The position numbers and the translations under genes were made by a program. The notes beneath the pieces are model-generated. The model was not told the DNA's origin and ran no database searches. It saw only the letters and a program-made list of their open reading frames with translations. Shown piece by piece: positions 30,888 to 41,608 of a stretch of 64,000 nt of DNA. How positions within the stretch are numbered: position 1 is the first letter of the stretch; every line of letters starts with the position of its first letter. This DNA comes from Acanthamoeba sp. SK_2022b (lineage: Eukaryota > Discosea > Longamoebia > Acanthamoebidae): the NCBI GenBank assembly GCA_027943245.1, contig JANDJZ010000088.1:5001-69000 (forward strand), read 5' to 3'.

Positions 30888-32167
30888 TTACCACTCCTCG
30901 TTCGCGCCGCCAAAGAGCGGAGCGTAGGGTCCGGCGGCGCTGTGGAAGAGACCCATGGTCAGCGGCAAGAACTTAAGCGAGTTCCACCCCGCAGGTGGAT
31001 GTAAATAACGGAGGTCGGCCAGCAGCTGCTTCTTGAGCTCCATGCTCTCCCGGTAGTTGTTGTTCTTCATCTTGGCCATTCGCGCCAGCTCCAGCTTTGC
31101 TCTGCACGTTCCCCATCGGCAATGAGCGACAAGGCACACGCAGTATCTCGGCATTTGTGGATGGGAGGTCAGCGCACCGCTCGGCTTCACGCTTGCACTC
31201 GAGCTGGTCGTGCAGGTCAGTGAGCACGTCGAAGGGATCGTCAAAGGCCCGCAGGAAGCTGGCGTTTTCGATGGCGGTCCTGGCCTTTCGGTTCGAACGG
31301 TAGCGAATGGCCTGCGCCAGAGCTGCTCGCAGGTAGTGGGGCTCCTCGGGCTCGTCTTCGTCTTCGCCCTTGCCCTTGCCCTTGCCCTTCTCATCATTCT
31401 TGTCCTTCTGCATCGATTGGCAATGTGAGGCCACGCACCAGCCGCACATGTCAAACGGGCAGCCAAACCTTAGGGTAGTCTTCCGGAGTCGGGTCACTGT
31501 CGCTATCGTCACTGTCATCGCCATCGCCTCCGCCACCACCAGTGGCAACCTTGATGGAGCGGATGCGAGGCGGCTTGACTTGGCCGGGCGAGAGCTTGAA
31601 GATGTGACGGAACATCGAGTGGAGAGTGGGGAGCCCGTCATCGCCGCTCAGTCGCGTGACGAAGTCGTCCTTGAAGTACGACACCCACGCGTCAGGAACC
31701 AAGCCGTCCCGATCGTCCATCTGCTGGGTGATACTGGGAGAGACATACATACCGCGCACGCACACAGAGAGAGAGAGATGTGTGAGCTAGCCAACCCGTT
31801 TGTATGGCAGATAGAAGCCAGAGAAGACGCACTTGGTGAGATCGTGCGAGTAGCGCTTCTGCAGGAAGAGCCACTGGCGGATGAAGGTAATCGACGACAA
31901 CATGGACTCGATGCTGGGGTAGCCCGTCTCGTTGAGACGGTGCTCAAAGTAACGCGTCGCGTCGATCATCGATTTCACTGCCAATGGTCCACGGTCGCGC
32001 CAGAATACAACATGCGTGGGGGCCGGTCAGCCAGAGTGGTGCAAGAGCGGGAAAGTGCGCGACAGGGAAGGCCGTACCGAGACGCCTGGGGTCGTAGCTG
32101 CTAGGCTCGTTGGCAATGACCGCGCCCGGGCCGTCCGGCACTTCGAAGGGAAACTTGAAAAGCTTGT

Positions 32168-32242
<75 letters not shown>

Positions 32243-35200
32243 GCCAAAACTATCGCTTGTGCGCATGCATACAATCCAAGGGAGTGTTATACCGCTGTAG
32301 TCCTTGCCCGTTTCGGCGAGCAGGGCGACCGCCTCGGCGTCAGTGAGGACCGGCTCTCTGTAAGACCGGCCCCTGGCGAGCACGTCGAGCAGGCCCAGGA
32401 CCTCGAATTCCTGGGCGTCGTGGAAGATCGAATCCGAACTTCTCCTCATTGCCTCCTCTGACAAATTTGAATGTAAACAACATTAATATAAGCCATTATT
32501 AAAATAACGCTTTGAATATTGTTCAACAACCAGAGAGAGATGGTCTACGTACCGAGGAAGGCGGACCAGAAGCTCTTCCACACTCGGTCGTCGTCGAGGC
32601 CGAGCTCGTGCGAGGGCACGACAAGCAGGTAGCCCACAAGCACGAGGAGATTAGACAGCTGGTCCTTGGTGCGGCCGGCCGGCGATTCGATGAACGCCGT
32701 GACCACGCGTCGGATGTGATCGATCCACCGGAAGTCCTTGGCCGCCTCCACGCACAGCCGCATGAACGAGAAGAGCAGCTTGAGCTGGAATTCGCCCGGC
32801 TCGTTGCCCAGACGCACGATCATGGTGCCCAGGATGAGGAACAGGACATCCATCTGCTTGATGTCATAGCCCAGCGGGTCCAGCGTGCTGCCAATCAAGC
32901 CCCCTCCCAGTAAGTGATGAAGCTCTTGGTGGTGGCGATGTGCGCGTGGTTCACATACCAGAAATAGCCCAGGATGGGCTTGAGCAAGATCTTGACTCGT
33001 TCCCAGTGGGCCTTGTGGATATACAAAGGCAGCCAGGCGTTGATTGGCTCGCGCCCCTTGCCTGTTTGAAGCGGATGGTTCATGAGGCCTTCGGTCTATC
33101 CAATGAAGCGAACGCCTAGTTCAGTCCCGAGGGGGGGGGGCAACACGCACCGCGGAGAGCGACGGCGATCTTGCGCGCCATTTCGAAGCCGCCGTGCGTG
33201 CGAACGGCATCCTTGGACTCAAGCGAGTACTTGATGGCGTCCTCCATGGCGGTCTTGGCCATGAAGGTGTTGGAGATGTCGAAGATACGGATCTGCGTCG
33301 CATCATCAATAGACACCTCGGGGCGCGCCACGGCCAAGCCGACACCTTAATTTTGCACAATTGACAAATCACGTCAGAACTGACCACGCGGAGGAAAGAG
33401 AAGGGTGGGAGCTGTCTGTACCCAGCACGTCCTGGTCCTCCAGCAGTAGCTCGGTCCAGTTCATTTGGGTGAGCATGCAGTCAAAGAATTCCTTGGAGTC
33501 CTCCGACACGTCCTTCAACTCCTGGAAGAGATGGGCGAAATAGGCATTGGGGACCGTGTGTCTGGGAGAGCGCGGCTGCGTGCGTGTGCGGGAAGGGCTT
33601 GCATACCTCCTCCTCAGTTTCGAGCTCCTGGAGGAGCTTCTCGAGGCGCTCCATCTCCTTGGCATTCTTCTGTGCGCGCAGGTCCATCTTGCGCTGCCTA
33701 CGGGCCTTGGAGAACACCGCCGCGAAGCGAATGTCGTTTGCTCTGTGCGAGAGCGATCAGTCATTTTCCGTTGGCGTCGTCATGCGAGGAGAATGGCTCT
33801 GCTTGGAAGTACCGTGCGATGACGGCCGTGGAGACTGCACCGCGAGACAGCTCGGCGAGAATGCGGTGCAGGCCGTCCAACTTCGCCTGGGCCTCGCTGA
33901 TTGTTCAACGACAAGACAGTGAGGTTCGGTCACGTGTTGCGGCAGTGACAGTGAAGTTGCTTGTGTGGGTAGGAACCTGCGAATCTGAAGCATTCGCTCG
34001 CGCTCCTCCTTGCCATAGTGGAAGGGCATGATCTGGTCGATGCGCAACTGCAGGCTATTGAGCTGCTGCGTCCACTCGTGGATCTCGGCCGGGCTCACGT
34101 TGACCAGCGACAGCCCCTATGAGACACAGTAAATGTTTGTGACCGCGTGAAAACCATGACGGCGAACAGCGAGGTACCGATGCGGGCGCAGTCTTCTGAG
34201 CAGTAGTGGTGGCGCTGCCCTGCTGCAGCTTGGCGTCTCCCGGCTTCTGTCCTCCGCCATCGCCGCCGCCGCTGCTGCCACCTCCGCCGCTGCCTCCACC
34301 ACCATTTTGAGGTCTCGCAGAAGCGGGATGAGGCGCCGCCTTTTTGCCCGACGATACGGCGTCGCTGATCTTCTTGGAGAGCTCGTTCACTGTGACAAGC
34401 GCCCAACAAGGCGCAGAGTGGGTGACACGTTTTTGTCGACAAAGCATTGCAGCAGTGATGAGAGTGCACCTTCTTGGTTGAGATACTTGAGCAAGCACAA
34501 GTCATTGGTGCCGCCCTTGCGCAGCTTCTCCACGTGCACCTCGACCTTGTTGCCCAGTACGCCCTCCTGTCGTGTGCAGAACGCTTTACCGTCACAACAA
34601 GCTTCAACGCTCAGGTGTGCGAGACGGTAAGGCGTGCCTTGGCTTCGACCTTGCACAGAACGTAGACCTTGCCATCGTCGGTCTCCTTGCCCTTGTCGTC
34701 CGAACCATCGGCGGCGGCGGTGTCGTCTCTGCGCAGCCAGAGCTCAAGCTCGACCTTGCCCTCGCGCGGAATGGGCACCACCGAAGTGCACTTTCGGCGG
34801 AGCGTGACCGGCGCCGAGAAGCCGTCGACGAACGAGTAGCGCGGGTCCACGAACTCGAACGTGATGGTCGCCTATATCGGCCCACAAAACGGTTAGGGTG
34901 GGCTTGCGCTGCTCTTCGGCGAGTCACAGAGATTTGGCGTGCGTACGTCGCCGATGGACGAATTGACCAGGTTGAAGAGCTGCTGGATCTTCTCGAGAAG
35001 AGCCTCCTCGCCATCGGCGGCTTCGGCGTACTGGAACACGCCCTCCTTTGTCCCGAGTTTACTGTGTCGTCCCACGTCGATGTGAGAGGCTCGTAACGTT
35101 AGTTTCACGTAGTCAATAGGGTCAACGTCGAGAATGGGCGAGGAGTTGTACCGGAGGTCATTCAGCAGGCGGAAGTTGTGGTCATCGGAAAAGCCAATAG

Positions 35201-36824
35201 CGTGGATGACGACCTCCATGTTCAGCGACCTGATCTGGTCGCGCAACGCGATGGAGGCCGTGCGAAGGTCTGCGTTGGCCAAAACGTGATCGACAAACTC
35301 CCACTGTTAGATCGACTTCTTAACAAAGTGACCGGATCGGGCGGTGACGACACGAACCCTTGCCGCTCGTGTGCTGGCCGTCGGTCATGAACCCCACGGC
35401 AATCTTGTCGACATGGCTACCCTTGTACTTGTCCATGAGCCCTAACAGTATCACATTATTGCAAGCAAGCGCGTCAACCGCAATTCGATTACGATCTCAA
35501 CTGCACCAATGATTGGCCTCACTCAAGTGTGTCAATGTTAGGTAAAGTGCTCACCTCGGATGCAATCGAACGTGGAGGCGAAGCAAGTCTTGGAGCTGGC
35601 CGTGGTCTCGTTAATCACCTTCTTGTAGGTGTCCTTCGAGAGGAGCAGCGAAGTGGCTTCGTGGTTGTAGACAACCACTTCCACGATGATCGAGTTCTCG
35701 TCCTCCGTTTCGTAGATGTGATCCATGATCTGAATGAGCGCAATTTGAACCTGGCCAATCAATGGATGAAGAGTTTGAGTCATTGGCTACCGGGTGTCAC
35801 GCTCATCGACTCTCTTCATCAAAGGAGAGAGAGAGAGAGAGATGAAGGTATGTAGGTACCTGACGCCAGGGCCTGCCCTTCATGGAGCCGCTCCTGTCGG
35901 CGACGATGATCATGAGGGTCTTTTGCTTGCGCTCCTCGTGCACCCGGACAAAGTGGGAGAGGTCGAGCTCCACAGTGAAGCAGCCATCGGCCAGTGGCCG
36001 TGCGCCCGGTCGCAGTTCCTTGTGCGCTCCGGTCTTTCGCGGCGCATCGTCAACGAGCGGCGGCAGGGCATCCTCTGCGCGCGACCGCGAGCACGAGTCA
36101 GCGCGGGCGCGCGCATACGCGACAACGAGATGAGATGGGCGAGTTACCTTCCTCTGGCTCGGCTTCGGCCAGCTCCTCGGGAGTCAGTGGTTTCTTTTGC
36201 TTGCTCGCTGTGCTGCGCTTCTTCCTCTGCCGCGTTCCCTGTCCGCCGGCCTCAGGCGAAAGCAGATAGAGGGTCGGAGGCCTCAGCGACGAAGACGTGG
36301 AGGAAGAGGAAGACGAGCCCACTGAGGCGCTAGAAGCTGCAGGAACTTGAACTGCACGCCCCTGTTCCTGCGCGCCCCAATCGAGTGTCTCCGGCACCGC
36401 ACTCCCATCCACTCCGCCGTTGCTGTCGAAAAAAAGATTATTAATTTTTTAATTTTTGTTAATGTGAAAATATACCAGGCAGAAAGCAGTTAAAAGAAGA
36501 AAACCTCGTTGGGTTGCTGGGGTGGCCGAAGGCTTCGCCATGGTGTGCCGCGAAAAGGAAGTCATCGGGGCACAGCTCCTCAGTGTCCTCCACCTCGCCG
36601 CCTTCGGCAGTGAAGAGGCGGACGGTGGCGCGGTCGAGACCGAGCTTGGTCGCCACCGCGTCGAGCACCAGCGAGTACGCCTGGCCCTCCATCACAATCA
36701 CCACCTTGCCACCCTGCTTGGGTCCGCCATTGCGTTGCACCTGCACGCGAAACCGCGCACCGTCTGCCAACTCTTCCATTTTCTCGTCTGACTCTGCCGC
36801 AAGCACAGCCGCGACGTCCTCCAT
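30888..36824 (-). CDS. Large KHA-like / von Willebrand factor A domain protein
   Basis: The start MEDVAAVLAAESDEKMEELA (ATG 36824) precedes a small beta-grasp-like module, RVQVQRNGGPKQGGKVVIV and VRLFTAEGGEVEDTEELCPD, ending HHGEAF. It resembles the KHA domain at the N-terminus of KCTD9. After a serine-rich linker comes a vWA domain with the metal site IIVADRSGSMKGRPWRQ (DxSxS), IYETEDENSIIVEVVVYN, VGFMTDGQHTSG and NMEVVIHAIGFSDDHNFRLL. A beta-rich region (ATITFEFVDPRYSFVDGFSA) and a glycine-rich linker follow, then long helical exons (about 34100-31000) with SATRs of charged residues such as KEMERLEKLLQELETEEE. The C-terminus is SLKFLPLTMGLFHSAAGPYA, ending GGANEEW. It spans about 20 exons, roughly 1500 residues. 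The function is unknown; the vWA metal site suggests a ligand-binding scaffold. Confidence 0.72.
32172..32241 (+). repeat. (GT)n microsatellite, CA on the host gene's coding strand
   Basis: A 70-base tract. On the coding (minus) strand it reads CA and runs directly into a CAG acceptor followed by GTGACAAGC. Confidence 0.94.
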
Positions 36825-36988
36825 CCAATCATGTAATTTTTTAAGAAATGATTACCTGAATATGTTTGGGTTTTGTAAGGTGGCGATACACCGTGGTAGT
36901 ATGATTCTAGGAAAAAACAAGGAACAGTAGACACAACCAGCCATCTCCGCATTGCTCGTTGGCACAGCAGCTCGATCGATTCACTCAC
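36825..36988. promoter_or_regulatory. Compact divergent promoter (KHA-vWA gene / tyrosyl-tRNA synthetase)
   Basis: Only 164 bases separate the two ATGs that point away from each other. The left part is AT-rich (36832-36880), with poly-T/poly-A stretches. There is no clear TATA box on either side, which fits a housekeeping-type shared promoter. Confidence 0.5.
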
Positions 36989-39323
36989 ATGGAGGGCGAG
37001 GTGTCGCAAGTAGAGGTCAAGGAGGAGGTGAAGGAGGAGGTTGTCAAGATCGAGCTGACGCCGGAACAGGAGGCCAAGTACGAGCTCATCACGAGGGATC
37101 TTGAGGAAATCGTAGGAGAGAACGATTTCCGCAGCATTCTCAAGGAGGGCCGTGATGTGCGCATCTATTGGGGCACAGCCACCACGGGCAAGCCGCACTT
37201 GGGTTATTTCGTTCCCATTTACAAGCTTTCCGATTTCCTCGCTGGTATGGCGTTTTTTCCCACTCATCCATGCTGCAGGCAATGCCAGTGCGCCAACATT
37301 TTCTTTGCTAATTGGCTCTTCTAATTCAGCTGGGTGCCATGTGACGATCCTGTTTGCCGATCTGCACGCCTACCTCGACAATCTGAAGAGCGACTGGGAG
37401 CTGCTGAAGCTGCGCTGCGAGTGGTACGAGTTCATCATCAAGGAGATGCTGACCTACATCGGCGTGCCGCTCGACAAGCTCAAGTTCATTCGCGGCACCG
37501 AGTACCAGCTCAGCGAGAAGTACACCATGGACATGTACCGCATGAGCGCTCTCGTCACTACCGAGCACACCAAGAAGGTCTGTGTTGCCCCTCCTCTTTC
37601 GCCCTTATGCTACACCCTCTGCGCCTTTGGCATGCACACTCAAGCTCGATTACGCACGCATGCACCACTAGGCTGGTGCGGAGGTGGTGAAGATGACGAC
37701 CGCCCCGCTGATGTCCAACCTGCTGTACCCGATCCTCCAAGCGCTGGACGAGGAGTACCTCGACGTTGACGTCCAGTTCGGCGGTGTGGACCAGCGTAAG
37801 ATCTTCATGTTCGCACGCGAGAACCTGCCCCGCATCGGTTACCGCAAGAGGGCTCACCTCATGAACCCTCTCATCCCTGGTCTCGGCGAGACCGGCAAGA
37901 TGTCTTCCTCCGAGCCTCTCTCGAAGGTCTCTCTCTCTCTCTCTCTCTCTCTACTCACTCGCAGCTCATTTATTATTTGATTTTTATTGTTATCATCATC
38001 TGTTTATTAATTTGTGGTGCGCAACAACAGGTGGAGCTGGACGAGACGACTGAGGCCATCCAGTACAAGGTCAACCAGGCCTTTGCCCGTGAGGGTGTGG
38101 CGCAGGGCAACGGCCTGCTCGCCATCCTCAAGCACATTCTGTTCAGGTTCCTGGAGAAGCACGACCGACCCTTCGTCGCACCGCGTCCCGAGAAGTACGG
38201 CGGCCCGCAGACCTTCAAGACCTACGCCGAGGTCGAGGCCGCCTTTGTCCTGCCCGAGGGCGACAGTGGCAAGCTCATGGCTGGCGATCTCAAGGGCGGC
38301 ATCAAGGCTCTCCTCAACGAGTTCCTCCATCCGCTTCGCGAGAAGATCAACCAGAAGGTTAGCTTACCTTCATTCAGCATTACTCTCTGGAACCTGCGGG
38401 GAGCTCTCCCTCACCCCTTCCTCTTCCTCCTTCATGTTATGCCCTTTCCAGGCGGAGCTGGCCAGCCGAGCCTACCCGCACCTGCAGCCCGTGCCAATCA
38501 CCGTGACCGGCAAGCCCGACATCAAGAAGGCCATCGCCGTCGCCGCCCCCAAGAAGGGCAAGGTCGCCACGGCCGTGCGTGCGTGTCCCCCCAATCACGG
38601 CCAGCTTCCATTCCACCGTTTGTGTTCTCGCCTTGACGTTGACGTGACCTGGCGTGAACCGTTGTGTTTGCGCTGCAGTGGGTCCGCAATCTCTCGAGGT
38701 GAAGGTGGGTAGGATCGTCGACATCAAGAAGCACGAGCAGGCCGACAGCCTGTACGTGGAGCAGATCGATGTGGGCGAGGACAAGCCCCGCACCATCGTC
38801 TCCGGCCTCGTCAACTACATCCCCATCGAGAAGATGCAGAACCGGCTCGTGCTCGTCTGCACCAACCTCCAACCCGCCGCCCTTCGCGGCGTCACCTCCG
38901 AGGGCATGGTCCTCGCCGCCACCAAGAGGTTCACAGCTCCTTCCTCATCTTGGTCTCATCTCTTTGTTTGACGATCGTCTGACGACTGGCTGGCCTGCAT
39001 CGCGTGATCATAGGGACAAGAAGGAGGTGCAGGGCCTCGACCTGGTCAACCCGCCCGAGGGCGCCAAGGTGGGCGAGACCGTCTTCTTCGAGGGCGACTC
39101 TGCCGAGCCCGACAGGCCCTCCATCTCCAACGCCCGCCTCAAGAAGCTCCTCAAGGTACCTCCCGCAGCTATCGTGCCAAGGGGGCCACAACGGCGTTCT
39201 GACTGCTCGCATTCGCAGGACCTGCGCACCGATGGCGAGGGCAAGGCGCTGTGGAAGGACCTGCCGTTCATGACCTCTGCCGGCGCGTGCACTTCCACTG
39301 TCGCCGACGCCACCATCTCCTGA
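36989..39323 (+). CDS. Tyrosyl-tRNA synthetase with C-terminal EMAP-II-like tRNA-binding domain
   Basis: This enzyme charges tRNA-Tyr with tyrosine in the cytosol. The start [20 protein letters not shown] is an acidic/basic leader. Catalytic landmarks are [20 protein letters not shown] (HIGH region PHLGYF), [35 protein letters not shown] and [13 protein letters not shown] (KMSKS region). The C-terminal third is separate: [40 protein letters not shown] and [14 protein letters not shown] form a typical OB-fold EMAP-II/Arc1p tRNA-binding domain, joined by a lysine/alanine linker. The stop is TGA 39321-39323. Introns include an AT-rich one with a (TC)n tract (about 37927-38031). The in-frame TTG upstream is not a start; the first ATG is at 36989. 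EMAP-II fusions are best known from animal TyrRS. Confidence 0.9.
37928..37952 (+). repeat. (TC)n tract after a TyrRS donor site
   Basis: Twelve TC units begin immediately after the KMSSS exon of the tyrosyl-tRNA synthetase gene, inside its AT-rich intron. Confidence 0.85.
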
Positions 39324-39488
39324 GCGCCAGCTGGCCTCCCTCTGCCGAAAAAAAGATTATTAAATTATTAATTCAATAATTAACTGAATCGATCAAAAAC
39401 TTGGTGGAACTCATTAGGAGACACACAGCCAATGAACAGCCTATCTTGGCGCACCGGGCCATTTCGTGCCCTTGTATAAGATAAACAG

Positions 39489-40246
39489 ATGGACAACACT
39501 ACCGGCAAGAGGAAGCGCGCGACAAAGAGCGACGAGGAAGCGGAGCAGGAAGAGGAGCACGAGATGGCCACGAAGAGAGGGTAACCTTGATTTTTTTTGT
39601 TTGTTTTTGTATCTTTCGCTAATTCTTTTATCAATTAAAAGATCTTAGAATAATAGTTGTTCTCTACCTTAGTGACAATCGCTAAAGCCAATCAAATTAA
39701 CCGCCCTTGCCCTGTTTAGTTCTCAGGTTCTCTGTGTGTTTAGGTCTCAAGCCTCACGACGTTGTTGGCGCCAAAAATACTAAACTCCGATGGACTTGTT
39801 TCTGACAGGAGGACGAACGCGGAGAAGGAAGAGGACAAGGAGCTGCAGCGCGAGGAAGAGGCCAAGGAGGCCGAGGAGGAGCAGGTCTCCTCCGCTCCTG
39901 TGGCCACCTCCGCGCCGAGCGATGACGTCAATCAGCAGTGGCTGCTCGACGTGCTCGAGGACGAGCACCTCAAGTCCCTCGCCAACAAGTCGGTGACCGA
40001 CAAGCACGCCACGCTCAAGGAATATGAAGCCGCCTTCGCTCGCATCTCCAACCGACTGATGAACGAGGTCGCCCTCGTCATCAACGGCCAGCCGCACCGG
40101 TTGGCCGAGATCGAATACTACTACGAGGGAGGCAACCACCACGACACCTTCACGCACTGCGACACCCTGCAGCAGACCACGTGCGTACACTATACTCGCG
40201 TTGATCGTTGTTGTTGTTGTTGGTTGTTGTTGTTGTTGGTTGTTGG

Positions 40247-40304
<58 letters not shown>

Positions 40305-41495
40305 GTATCATCGTTACTGATGGGGCTCCCATTTCTAACTTCCAGGGCCAAGTGGTACTTCCACAAGTCCGGAGCGACCTACAAGGGCGGCTCGTACAAG
40401 GGGCTCGACATCACCTTTGGCGGTACGACTGCTGCTGCTTACAGCTGTGCCATTCCCTCGTCCGATGAACGAGTCGCTGTGACGGCTGCTTAATATGCCT
40501 CAAAAAATAAAATAATAAATAAACAGGTCAGGTGGGCGCGGATGGCAAGCGGGCGTTCGGAGGCATCCTCATTCGCGCGATTGAGCCCCTGGCGGGGGCT
40601 GCACCGGCGGCGAGCGAAGGCAGCGACGGCGACGAAGACGAGGAGGAAGAGGAGAAGAGCTCCAAGAAGGGCAAGGCCAAGGCCAAGCCCAAGGCCGCCA
40701 AGAAGGGTAAGGCCGCCAGCGCGGCCGTGGAGTTCATCGAAGGCCCGTCGCTGGTGGTGGACCACATCCTGAACGTGTGCAAGGCCGACTCGATCATCAA
40801 CTTCGTCGCGAAGCACTTCCCCAAGAATGCCGATTCGCCGCCCGCGCACTACGTGCCTGGCCGCCCGCTCTACCTGGCGCCCATCTCGGCCGTGGCGTCC
40901 TCGCCCTCGGTGCACTACGGTACGTTTATCGCCAGCTTCCTCCTCTCCCCACGGTGCCACACATGCGCTGATTGAGCCCAACACAGAAACGTCGGCCACT
41001 CTGCCGAACCTCACCGTGCGCGCATCGCCACGAGTCGGTCTCACCTTGAAGAAGGGTACGGCCATGAACTTGTGTGATGCGTGCGTGCACCTGCTGTGTT
41101 CTCATGTTTCAGTTGAACAACAGTAAGGGAAGACGCCGAGACGTTCATCATGAAGGCCTACAGATACTTCATCTACCCCGAGCTCATGAAGAAGGGTGCG
41201 CGGCCTCTTTTTGTTTGGCCCTGGCTTGCTTCACGCATGCTATTCGGTGACGTGGCTGACGAGACACGCGTATGTAGGCAAGGTGTACATGATCTGCGCG
41301 CTCCACTTCGTCGACGGCATGGACGTAGCCGAGATTCAGAAGGTGTCCAAGACGGGCAAGTCCACCATCGAAAACTATGTGCGCGACTTCTCATCGGGCA
41401 AGGCCAACAAGGGCGACGTCACTTCCTTCCGCAACCTCAACCTCAACACGGCTCAGCTGTGCCAGCTCTACGGCGCTGTATCCACCCTTGTCTAA
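39489..41495 (+). CDS. Nuclear-looking protein with weak methylpurine-glycosylase-like similarity
   Basis: Exon 1 (39489 to about 39581, MDNTTGKRKRATKSDEEAEQ) is highly basic/acidic, like a nuclear localisation region. It joins at 39809 to an acidic helix. The core reads VALVINGQPHRLAEIEYYYE, then FTHCDTLQQT, KWYFHKSGATYKGGSYKGLD, and GGILIRAIEPLAG. The order of an E-containing strand, a G-G segment, and a strand ending in RAIEP resembles 3-methyladenine DNA glycosylase (AAG/MPG). That similarity is by eye and uncertain. An acidic/lysine linker (EDEEEEEKSSKKGKAKAKPK) splits the protein, and a second helical half follows (EFIEGPSLVVDHILNVCK and YFIYPELMKKGK). The stop is TAA 41493-41495. It has five or more introns, one with a (TTG)n tract, two AT-rich. 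Confidence 0.62.
40207..40304 (+). repeat. (TTG)n trinucleotide repeat in an intron
   Basis: About 98 bases of TTG repeats with three GG interruptions in its left third. On the opposite strand it would encode polyasparagine, but it lies between coding exons in an intron. Confidence 0.9.
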
Positions 41496-41608
41496 TTATT
41501 TAGAACCCCTCCCCAACGTCCAACACGTTTGACACTGTGGTTCCTTTTTATGGAAGTCACTCGCCGCAGCACAAGCTGTAAAGGTACAAGAGGAGACGCA
41601 GGCCTGCA

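Noticed and set aside
40150..40332. Polyasparagine protein on the minus strand
   Set aside because: It is only the translation of the TTG repeat inside an intron.
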